Assembly: GCA_009924725.1 (NCBI GenBank)
Contig: RFRA01000081.1
Location: 1 to 5,326, forward strand
Reading direction: 5' to 3'
Length of the DNA stretch: 5,326 bases
From: Actinomycetota bacterium
GTDB taxonomy: Bacteria; Actinomycetota; Actinomycetes; Nanopelagicales; Nanopelagicaceae
In this document: positions 1 through 5,326 of the stretch, one piece after another
Numbering within the stretch: the first letter of the stretch is position 1
Layout of the letters: each line of letters opens with the position of its first letter
Notes under the pieces: model-generated
What the model was told of the DNA's origin: nothing
What the model saw: only the letters and a program-made list of their open reading frames with translations
Databases searched by the model: none
Made by a program: the position numbers and the translations under genes

Positions 1-563
1 ACAACTTTAACCACGATGTCTGAGTCCCCTGGTGCAAGTGAATCGAGTTTAACTGCCGCACTTGAATTCGCCTTTAAGGTGATAGTTTTTAGCGACTGTT
101 CGCCATTTTCACTCCAAGTGAAAACATCTGCAATTGAAACACTTAAGCCACTATTTACTAAATAAATAACTCCGCTACTGCTCACATCCGAAGTTCCACC
201 GACAAACCACTGCGAAGTTGCAGGAGCCGTGCAGAGAACTGAACCAGCCCATACTCCGGTCCGGCTCTGAAAACTTACTGGAGTAACACCTTCAGTTTGT
301 AGCAGAATTGGATCGCTGACACTGGAATAGCGAAGTGTCTTTATGCTAACTAATTTGGTGCTCTTATTTCCAACTCGATAAAAGGGCGTCATCTTTGATG
401 CAACTGAAGAAGCTGTCGTGACACCCGCTGGGTTGGGTGGGCAAACAACAGCAGGATAAGACTTCGAATATTGACGTGCACTTGTATTTGCATCAAATAA
501 ATTTGTAGCCAATAGAACTAGCGCAATGATTCCAACTAAGATCACACCTTTCTGAAACTTCAT
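1..563 (-). CDS. DUF5719-like exported/membrane-anchored protein (N-terminal part, runs off window)
   Basis: The first 187 residues of an exported protein are visible; the C-terminus lies beyond the window edge. It opens with MKFQKG, then a hydrophobic segment at about residues 6-22 (VILVGIIALVLLA), which is a signal peptide or signal anchor. The rest is Ser/Thr/Val-rich and beta-strand-like, with two cysteines (C41 in VVCPPNP, C111 in VLCTAP) that could form a disulfide outside the membrane. The pattern CTAP..QWFVGGTSD (111-126) followed by YLVN (134-137) resembles actinobacterial DUF5719 proteins, which commonly sit directly after this type of large glycosyltransferase. The start is firm: ATG overlaps the upstream stop as ATGA, and GGAG lies 5 bases before it. 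Family assignment is from memory of motif and context. The function is unknown; a partner role for the neighbouring glycosyltransferase is inference. Confidence 0.8.
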   Translation of the reverse strand, partial: MKFQKGVILVGIIALVLLATNLFDANTSARQYSKSYPAVVCPPNPAGVTTASSVASKMTPFYRVGNKSTKLVSIKTLRYSSVSDPILLQTEGVTPVSFQSRTGVWAGSVLCTAPATSQWFVGGTSDVSSSGVIYLVNSGLSVSIADVFTWSENGEQSLKTITLKANSSAAVKLDSLAPGDSDIVVKV

Positions 564-3500
564 GAGAGCTCCATATCCGAGATCTCGCGCTTTCGTCGGC
601 CAGCAGGTAACGCCAAAATAATCAAAACTGTCCAAGCAATAAATTGCAGACTTAGTGCTCCTCGACGCAAAGTTCCATCATGGATCAAAGTGAACTCGCC
701 AGCTTCAAGCACCTTGAACTGCGGTAATCCCGCTTCGTTCACGCTCCGCTCAAGTTTCAAACCATTTTGCAGAATTTGCCAGCCTAAATCATAATTTTCA
801 GTCAAGGTAATTACTCCGGGACCTGGAACATTGGTCGTGACGCCAATTCCACCACTTGCAAGTAGCGTTACTTCACCTTTTATGTTGGTAAAGACTAAGC
901 GACCAGTTGGCTCACTCACTTTCCAAACTATGCCATCAGTCGTTGCTGAAGTGCGTGTAAAGCCACCGAGGGAGTCGATAGTACGAACTACATCCTTATC
1001 GATTGGATTCTTGGCAAATAAGTACTTAATTCCAAAATCTGCAAAAGTTTTACTGGTACTTAATCCACTTCCGTCAGCAAGCTCAATTACCGCTTTCGCA
1101 ATCGCAGGATCTTGGATCGGAGCAACGTCTGGTTCACCTAGAGTGATATCTGAACCACGTGAAATATAAAAAGCTAGTGAGGTCAGATTCCGATTAGTGA
1201 TCTCGCGCAAAACCAGTGTCTTTGCATCGACTTCCACACCTAGATATTCCGGCAAAATGTTAACGCTCTTTGAATAAACTGGTGAAGAAGTAGCTTGCGA
1301 GATATTCCAGGAAATCGCAGTTGCCGAATATCCCAAAGTTAAAAGAAGTAAGCAGGCCGATAAAATATGCCGGTAATTGATATTAGTTGCAATCAAATAA
1401 TCTCTTAAGTCATTCAGAATGATCGTGCCGACTGTCACTGCCGCCAAAGTCGCAATTGCTAAGAACGCACCAACCCAAAGTTGGGTAGGTGCGATCGTGC
1501 CGTTTCCGGTTATTGAAAGAGAACTTAGTGCTACCGAGCAGAGCAAGAACAAGATTCCTAATTGTGCAACTTTGCGTAATTGCGTGCTCGCAAAGAACGC
1601 AACCATTAGCACTAGTGTCAGCGGACTAATCGCCCACCAAGGGAGCGCTCCTGGGCCACCTGGGTTTCCGAGGAGCGCCAGGTTTGGTCCGCCACCGCTT
1701 AACAAGATTCCAGGCTCATAAAGAAAACGAGTTGGATCAATAATTGCGACTAGCGACCATGGTGCAGTAACAATAAGAGGCGTAGCCAATAGGGCTATGC
1801 GGCGCTTTATTTTTTGATCAAAAAGCTCTTGGTTTAGATCCAAGTTAAAACTCTTTACATCGAGGCCAACCCCAACTGCAGTTACCAACAACACGGCCAG
1901 CCAAACCATCAAGGTAAATGAAGTTGCAATTGAGATCAAAAGCGCTACTCCAAATATGCGGCGCCATGAAATTTTCTCAAAATTTTCAAGAGTGGGAATG
2001 CTGGCAACAATCCAGGGCAACAGAATGAGCAGAACTAGAGTTCCTAAGCGCCCAGTATTTACACTGGCAATTGCAACTGGGCTAATGGCATAAAGCATGC
2101 TCGCAGACACCCGTAACCAAGAATTAGCAGTTACGAGTTTCAAAAACTTATACGCCGACAGCGCCATTAGTGCTGGCGCAAAGAAGATTAAGAAAGTAAT
2201 CAAGACTGACGACTTACCAAAGAAGAAAATCGAGAGCAAGGAAAGGATTGCGACCCACGGTGGCGTAGGCGATGAACTTCCCATTCCGACTTGATGCCAG
2301 GATTCAATATAACTTCGCCAAAGTGAACTAGTGCCATGAGGCGTAGTTGCTAAGGCGCCACCAATTAAGGAACCGAAGCGCGATCTTGAAGATAGCAAGA
2401 TAAAAATGAAGAGCGAGATTCCTAGGACAACTTGTGGGCGTTTAAAGATGCTCCCCCAATTAACAACTTTGACTGGCGTTAGTAAATCGGCGTCATCATT
2501 GAACTCTTCATCAAAATCATTATCTGTGGGCAGCTTTGCAAAGATTCGATTCCGAATTGATTCCAGAAAATTGTTTAGGCCATTTCGATATTGAGTTAAA
2601 CGAGGCGGAATAAAGTCGGCGATTATCCGAGGAGGCAATAATCGGTGTATCCGGCGTTCTTTGCGCGCCGCTCGAAGAATCGCTGGTCGAAAAATTAAAG
2701 AGGCAACCGCCAAAATTTCATCACTGGCATAACCCGGCAACTTAGCAATTAGATAGCCAATAGATCTAATGGCAGCGCTAGCTGTAAGTTGCACGATTAA
2801 CCAAGGAATTAGCCAAACTGAAGAGTTTGCTAGAAGAACATAGGCAGAGTTACGGCGGTCTAATAGCAAAGGACGATGCAAGAATGCGCCTTCGACATCT
2901 ACCGATCTACGTTCTGATGCCGCCGCTTGAGCATGAAACGCCACAGAATCCGTAACTGCAATAACAGAATGGCCCGCCATTCGAATTCGCCACCCAAAAT
3001 CAACATCATCGCGAAATAGCGCTAATTGCGGGTCATAACCACCCAATTCTTCAAAAACATCGCGCCGAATAAGCGCGCCGGCCGTGCTTACCGAAAGAAC
3101 TTCGCGAACCCCATCATGCTGACCTTGGTCATATTCGTGAGGCTCCATACCAGTCCAGCGCGCACCGTTATTCGTAATGCTCACGCCAACTTCAAGTAAA
3201 TGCGAGCGATCATGCCATCCCAATAGTTTTGGTCCGGCCATCGCAACATTAGGACGTTCAACTAGTTCTACTAGTAATTTCTCTAAGGCATCAGACTTTG
3301 GTGCGCAGTCATCATGAATAACCCAAATCCAATCGTTACGTTCATTATCGGATTTAGGAAACTTTTCAACGGCGCGATAAACCGCGTCACCAAAACCAGA
3401 ATCTCGAGGTAATGAGAGAACTGGAATTTTTGCTGCCCTCAGAAGTGCAGCTGACTTATCTTTAGAGCCAGTATCAACTGCCACAATTTGATTTAACTTG

Positions 3501-3610
3501 CGAGTTTGCGAAGATAATGCAGCAACTACTTCAGGTAACCAGATTGCGCCGTCGTGAGAAACAATTACAGCAGTAACATGAAACGGGTCAGTTGTTTTTG
3601 TAGTCGCCAT
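560..3610 (-). CDS. Large membrane glycosyltransferase: cytoplasmic GT2 domain fused to a polytopic membrane region
   Basis: This 1016-residue protein has a GT-A fold, family 2 domain at about residues 10-250. The nucleotide-sugar motifs are intact: VIVSHDG (15-21), VDTGSKD (45-51), the DXD-type HDD (99-101) and the acidic DDVDFGWR motif (201-208). A membrane segment follows at about 261-279, then a basic region and an acidic linker (363-375). About ten or more hydrophobic helices lie between 392 and 766, then a hydrophilic stretch of some 220 residues (768-985), probably outside the cell. A last helix (986-1003) ends in the basic tail GRRKRE. The layout suggests transfer of a sugar to a lipid-linked or exported glycan, possibly with a second GT-C-like activity in the membrane half. 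Donor and acceptor are unknown. The start is ATG at 3610 with only a weak upstream purine signal. It follows whiB by 52 bases and overlaps the DUF5719-like gene by 4. Confidence 0.88.
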   Translation of the reverse strand: MATTKTTDPFHVTAVIVSHDGAIWLPEVVAALSSQTRKLNQIVAVDTGSKDKSAALLRAAKIPVLSLPRDSGFGDAVYRAVEKFPKSDNERNDWIWVIHDDCAPKSDALEKLLVELVERPNVAMAGPKLLGWHDRSHLLEVGVSITNNGARWTGMEPHEYDQGQHDGVREVLSVSTAGALIRRDVFEELGGYDPQLALFRDDVDFGWRIRMAGHSVIAVTDSVAFHAQAAASERRSVDVEGAFLHRPLLLDRRNSAYVLLANSSVWLIPWLIVQLTASAAIRSIGYLIAKLPGYASDEILAVASLIFRPAILRAARKERRIHRLLPPRIIADFIPPRLTQYRNGLNNFLESIRNRIFAKLPTDNDFDEEFNDDADLLTPVKVVNWGSIFKRPQVVLGISLFIFILLSSRSRFGSLIGGALATTPHGTSSLWRSYIESWHQVGMGSSSPTPPWVAILSLLSIFFFGKSSVLITFLIFFAPALMALSAYKFLKLVTANSWLRVSASMLYAISPVAIASVNTGRLGTLVLLILLPWIVASIPTLENFEKISWRRIFGVALLISIATSFTLMVWLAVLLVTAVGVGLDVKSFNLDLNQELFDQKIKRRIALLATPLIVTAPWSLVAIIDPTRFLYEPGILLSGGGPNLALLGNPGGPGALPWWAISPLTLVLMVAFFASTQLRKVAQLGILFLLCSVALSSLSITGNGTIAPTQLWVGAFLAIATLAAVTVGTIILNDLRDYLIATNINYRHILSACLLLLTLGYSATAISWNISQATSSPVYSKSVNILPEYLGVEVDAKTLVLREITNRNLTSLAFYISRGSDITLGEPDVAPIQDPAIAKAVIELADGSGLSTSKTFADFGIKYLFAKNPIDKDVVRTIDSLGGFTRTSATTDGIVWKVSEPTGRLVFTNIKGEVTLLASGGIGVTTNVPGPGVITLTENYDLGWQILQNGLKLERSVNEAGLPQFKVLEAGEFTLIHDGTLRRGALSLQFIAWTVLIILALPAGRRKREISDMELS
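569..572 (-). promoter_or_regulatory. Ribosome binding site of the DUF5719-like gene, inside the glycosyltransferase 3' end
   Basis: GGAG on the minus strand lies 5 bases before the ATG at 563 and within the last codons of the glycosyltransferase gene (GAT ATG GAG CTC TCA TGA). Together with the ATGA stop/start overlap, this fixes the start and suggests translational coupling of the two genes. Confidence 0.75.
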
Positions 3611-3644
3611 GATTTTTGTTGGCGTTTCTTTATTGGTTTCCTAA

Positions 3645-3666
3645 TTAATCGAAATGAATCGATTAA
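3645..3666 (-). repeat. 8-bp perfect inverted repeat across the whiB stop codon
   Basis: TTAATCGA and TCGATTAA flank a 6-base loop and include the whiB stop codon (3665-3663). On the transcript this forms a short, AU-rich hairpin. No U-tract follows, so it is not a convincing intrinsic terminator. It could be a weak attenuator or an mRNA 3'-end stabiliser between whiB and the glycosyltransferase gene, or it could be chance in AT-rich sequence. Confidence 0.5.
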
Positions 3667-3953
3667 GCAGGTCGACGCTTAAGTCGACGTCGCTCTCGCT
3701 CGGAGAGCCCGCCCCAAATTCCGAAGCGCTCATCGTGTGCGAGAGCGTATTCAAGACATTCAGAACGAACATCGCAGGAAAGGCAGACTCGCTTTGCTTC
3801 GCGAGTGGAGCCACCTTTTTCTGGGAAAAAAGCTTCGGGATCGGTTTGCGCACAAAGTGCACGTTCTTGCCAGGAAAGCTCAACGCTTTCGCCACTGGCT
3901 AACTGAATAACGGGACCTGAGGAGGAAGGGTTTTGTGCTGGACGAATCGGCAT
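3663..3953 (-). CDS. whiB: WhiB-family iron-sulfur transcription factor, orthologue of Streptomyces WhiB / mycobacterial WhmD (WhiB2)
   Basis: The 96-residue product has every hallmark of the family. The four Fe-S cluster cysteines are C34, C57, C60 and C66 (C-X22-C-X2-C-X5-C). The turn GIWGG is at 78-82, and a basic tail (RERRRLKRR, 86-94) is present for DNA contact. The core from WQERALCAQTDP to GLSERERRR is nearly the same as I recall for S. coelicolor WhiB, so orthology to WhiB rather than another Wbl paralogue is well supported. In relatives it holds a [4Fe-4S] cluster, works with a partner (WhiA in Streptomyces) and controls cell-division genes; that role here is inference. The start at 3953 was chosen for its GGAGAG site 6 bases upstream and a family-like length (87-89 residues in relatives). 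An in-frame ATG at 3995, 4 bases after AGAAGG, would add 14 residues. Its own promoter lies upstream. Confidence 0.96.
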   Translation of the reverse strand: MPIRPAQNPSSSGPVIQLASGESVELSWQERALCAQTDPEAFFPEKGGSTREAKRVCLSCDVRSECLEYALAHDERFGIWGGLSERERRRLKRRPA

Positions 3954-3959
3954 TAATAA

Positions 3960-3965
3960 CTCTCC
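3960..3965 (-). promoter_or_regulatory. whiB: Ribosome binding site deciding the whiB start
   Basis: GGAGAG on the minus strand sits 6 bases before ATG 3953. This is better spaced than the AGAAGG (4005-4000) only 4 bases before the alternative in-frame ATG at 3995, so it favours the shorter 96-residue product. Its GG is shared with the 3' arm of a possible leader hairpin. Confidence 0.75.
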
Positions 3966-3999
3966 ACATAAATAGTGGCCCTGCCCTGACGGCATGTGG
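3964..3999 (-). repeat. Inverted repeat in the whiB leader that could fold over the ribosome binding site
   Basis: CCACAT (3999-3994) and ATGTGG (3969-3964) are perfect 6-base complements separated by 24 bases. A smaller TGCC/GGCA pairing lies inside. The 3' arm shares its last two G residues with the GGAGAG site of whiB, and the 5' arm covers the alternative ATG at 3995. Folding would therefore affect both starts. The stem is short with a long loop, so structure is possible but not certain. Confidence 0.4.
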
Positions 4000-4014
4000 C
4001 CTTCTCTTAGGTGA

Positions 4015-4043
4015 ATTACACGCGTGTAAGTCAGTTAAGTCAA
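4015..4043 (-). promoter_or_regulatory. Sigma70-type promoter of whiB
   Basis: On the minus strand, TTGACT (4043-4038) and TGTAAT (4020-4015) are separated by exactly 17 bases. Each matches the housekeeping consensus (TTGACA, TATAAT) at five of six positions. Predicted transcription start is near 4008, giving a leader of about 55 bases before ATG 3953 and only about 13 before the alternative ATG 3995. It lies in the non-coding gap after the nucleotidyltransferase gene, so it should drive whiB and probably the glycosyltransferase and DUF5719-like genes after it. Confidence 0.75.
4016..4029. promoter_or_regulatory. Perfect 14-bp palindrome overlapping the whiB -10 box: candidate operator
   Basis: TTACACGCGTGTAA is its own reverse complement and covers five of the six bases of the -10 box plus the adjoining spacer. 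A dimeric repressor bound here would block RNA polymerase. The half-sites TTACAC and GTGTAA match the TnACnC/GnGTnA arms of the Streptomyces BldD box, but are separated by two bases (GC) instead of the usual single A/T. BldD controls whiB in Streptomyces, so the match is suggestive. The regulator here is unknown. Confidence 0.55.
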
Positions 4044-4115
4044 GCCCAACAAGGCCTAAAAACGGCAAATTGGACATGAATTAAGCGTAAAAACTAAAGT
4101 AGAAGTTGAGGGTTC

Positions 4116-5087
4116 TTAAAGTTTCAACGCGACTATTTCGTTATCGGATAAGTAGGCACCACTCGCCTGGGTTTTTTCTGGAACCGTTGTATTGGTATCA
4201 ACAAAAACACTTTCTAATTTAGAGCCCTCAGCAATTGTTACACCATCTCTAATGATTGAAGCAGAAATTTCTACGTTTGCGCCGATGGTTACATAGCTAC
4301 CGATTGCACTTGCGTTAACAATTTTTGCACTAGCTGAAATATTTGAATTTGCGCCAACAATAAAATCGCGATTCCCAACATAGTCTTGTGAACCTTTGAG
4401 TAAAGCTTTTGGGGTTCCCATATCTAGCCAATATGAATTATCAACGAATGCTTGCACAACTTTTCCAGATCTGAGTAGTTGCGGAAATACTTCTCGCTCA
4501 ACACTTATTACTTTACCGAGTTCAATTTCCTTGATTACTTGCGGACTAAAAACATAGCAACCAGCATTAATTGTATTTGTGATTGGGTTTTCCATTTTTT
4601 CCAGGAAGTCAGTGACCCGGCCATTTTCATCAAATGGCACACAGCCATAAGGGCGAGCATCTTCGACATTAACTAGGTGCAAGGTAACTGCAGCCGATGA
4701 ACTTTGATGTAAATTTATTTGCGCGGTCAGATCATGCCGACTTAATACATCGCCATTAAAGACCACAATTGATTCGTTCTCAGAAATTTCGGAGAAAATC
4801 AACTCAGCGGCATTTCTAATCGCGCCACCGGTTCCAAGGGGTTCACTCTCTAATGCGTACTTAAGCTCGATTCCCCACTTAGCGCCATCTCCAAAATATG
4901 GCGTAAATGTTTCAGCTAAATAAGCAGTTGCTAGCACCACTTTGGTGATTCCGGCAGCTTTGGCGGCCAGTAATTGATGTTCAGTTACTGGCAAATTTGC
5001 AATAGGTAACATTGGCTTCGGAGTCTTATTTGTCAGTGGTTGTAACCGAGTACCAAAACCGCCAACTAGCAGAATTCCAACGGTCAT
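4116..5087 (-). CDS. manC: Sugar-1-phosphate nucleotidyltransferase, probably mannose-1-phosphate guanylyltransferase (GDP-mannose synthesis)
   Basis: This 323-residue protein has a complete nucleotidyltransferase domain. It contains GGFGTRLQPLT..TPKPM (9-26, with R14 and K24 for nucleotide and phosphate binding), EPLGTGGAIR (82-91), the metal-binding FNGD (110-113), FLEK (161-164), NAGCY (174-178) and YWLDMGTP (219-226). Residues about 243-305 carry hexapeptide repeats (IVGANS, VTIGAN, VTIAEG) of a short left-handed beta helix. It would join NTP and sugar-1-phosphate into NDP-sugar in the cytoplasm. Mannose/GTP specificity is inferred from similarity in layout to mycobacterial Rv3264c (called manB there), which also lies near whiB2. 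Glucose-1-phosphate uridylyl- or thymidylyltransferase activity cannot be excluded from sequence alone. ATG 5087 has AAAGG 7 bases upstream and lies 2 bases after the preceding stop, so the two genes are probably one operon. Confidence 0.88.
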   Translation of the reverse strand: MTVGILLVGGFGTRLQPLTNKTPKPMLPIANLPVTEHQLLAAKAAGITKVVLATAYLAETFTPYFGDGAKWGIELKYALESEPLGTGGAIRNAAELIFSEISENESIVVFNGDVLSRHDLTAQINLHQSSSAAVTLHLVNVEDARPYGCVPFDENGRVTDFLEKMENPITNTINAGCYVFSPQVIKEIELGKVISVEREVFPQLLRSGKVVQAFVDNSYWLDMGTPKALLKGSQDYVGNRDFIVGANSNISASAKIVNASAIGSYVTIGANVEISASIIRDGVTIAEGSKLESVFVDTNTTVPEKTQASGAYLSDNEIVALKL

Positions 5088-5089
5088 TG

Positions 5090-5326
5090 TTAAACCTTTA
5101 AAGCCGCAGTAATACGAGCTGCGGCATCAGCAATCTGCAAATCTGTGGCAGTCATGGCAATCCGAATATGCGATTGCCCGAGCGGGCCATAGAAATTTCC
5201 AGGTGTGGCCAAGATTCCCAACTTTGCCAGCCACGAAACTGATTCCCAATCGCTTTCATTTCGCGTGCACCAGATGTATAGGCCAGCATTTGAAAATTCG
5301 ATTTCAAATCCGGCAGCTTTTAAGGC
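5090..5326 (-). CDS. dapC: Aminotransferase C-terminus, probably succinyldiaminopimelate aminotransferase DapC (partial)
   Basis: Reading from the window edge to TAA at 5092-5090 gives the last 78 residues of a fold-type I PLP aminotransferase. Visible are AGLYIWCTR (fragment 14-22), WLAKLGILATPGNFYGPLG (32-50) and HIRIAMTATD (53-62). R55 is in the position of the arginine that binds the substrate carboxylate in class I/II aminotransferases. The G-x-FYGP-x-G-x-x-HIR(I/V)A-x-T-A-T string is typical of actinobacterial DapC, which transfers an amino group from glutamate to the N-succinyl keto-acid on the way to diaminopimelate and lysine. The PLP lysine and N-terminal domain lie outside the window, so the exact substrate rests on this tail alone; another class I aminotransferase is the main alternative. 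It is too short for independent codon or length checks. Confidence 0.78.
   Translation of the reverse strand, partial: ALKAAGFEIEFSNAGLYIWCTRNESDWESVSWLAKLGILATPGNFYGPLGQSHIRIAMTATDLQIADAAARITAALKV
5095..5099 (-). promoter_or_regulatory. Ribosome binding site of the nucleotidyltransferase gene, inside the dapC 3' end
   Basis: AAAGG on the minus strand ends 7 bases before ATG 5087 and is made of the last codons of the aminotransferase gene (TTA AAG GTT TAA). This supports the chosen start and shared transcription of the pair. Confidence 0.65.

Noticed and set aside
831..2594. Four plus-strand open frames (831-1169, 1419-1721, 2097-2294, 2406-2594)
   Set aside because: All lie inside the glycosyltransferase gene on the opposite strand, which has intact catalytic motifs and membrane helices; none shows a domain or start signal.
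3641..3895. Open frame of 84 residues on the minus strand in a different frame from whiB
   Set aside because: It overlaps nearly all of the clearly genuine whiB and has no recognisable motif.
3654..3902. Open frame of 82 residues on the plus strand opposite whiB
   Set aside because: It is the antisense shadow of whiB, whose conserved codons explain the absence of stops; its translation resembles no family and no ribosome binding site or promoter was seen.
4040..4070. Small GC inverted repeats (GCC/GGC) between the nucleotidyltransferase gene and the whiB promoter
   Set aside because: Stems of three or four bases with no consistent pairing; expected by chance.
3880..4077. Open frame of 65 residues on the minus strand across the whiB promoter and leader
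   Set aside because: Its start lies upstream of the predicted promoter and it runs into whiB in another frame; the protein looks like translated non-coding DNA.
4090..4124. Possible intrinsic terminator after the nucleotidyltransferase gene (AAACT ... AGTTT followed by two more T)
   Set aside because: The stem is short, AU-rich and interrupted, with a loop of about 15 bases and a very short T-run; too weak to call.
4479..4676. Plus-strand open frame of 65 residues
   Set aside because: It is the antisense shadow of the nucleotidyltransferase gene and matches nothing recognisable.
1..5326. Mobile elements, CRISPR arrays, tRNA/rRNA genes, prophage or defence genes
   Set aside because: No transposase or integrase motifs, regularly spaced repeats or tRNA-like cloverleaf sequences were seen, and almost the whole window is filled by five conserved chromosomal genes.

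Overview
The window reads as chromosomal DNA from a free-living actinobacterium. The strongest evidence is a textbook WhiB-type transcription factor. It lies among genes that recur together in actinobacteria: an NDP-mannose pyrophosphorylase, a very long GT2 glycosyltransferase with a polytopic membrane half, and a DUF5719-type exported protein. Base composition is unusually low for the phylum (roughly mid-40s % GC by eye) and spacing is very tight. This suggests a streamlined aquatic lineage, such as the freshwater acI group (Nanopelagicales). That taxonomic placement is inference.

All five genes are on the minus strand, so transcription runs from high to low coordinates. 5326-5090 is the C-terminal end of an aminotransferase, most likely succinyldiaminopimelate aminotransferase (DapC). 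Two bases later comes a complete sugar-1-phosphate nucleotidyltransferase (5087-4116), probably mannose-1-phosphate guanylyltransferase. A 162-bp gap (4115-3954) carries a strong sigma70-type promoter, and a perfect 14-bp palindrome overlaps its -10 box. Then come whiB (3953-3663), a 52-bp spacer with an 8-bp inverted repeat, the 1016-residue membrane glycosyltransferase (3610-560), and the first 187 residues of a DUF5719-like exported protein (563 to the window edge). The last two overlap by ATGA.

The genes fit an envelope-building theme: DapC supplies the diaminopimelate branch for peptidoglycan, the pyrophosphorylase makes activated mannose, and the membrane glycosyltransferase with its coupled exported partner would use activated sugars at the membrane. 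WhiB (orthologue of Streptomyces WhiB and mycobacterial WhmD/WhiB2) controls septation in characterised relatives. No RNA genes, mobile elements, CRISPR arrays, prophage or origin signals were seen. The locus is a conserved core region; the most interesting items are the control region of whiB and the poorly characterised glycosyltransferase/DUF5719 pair.
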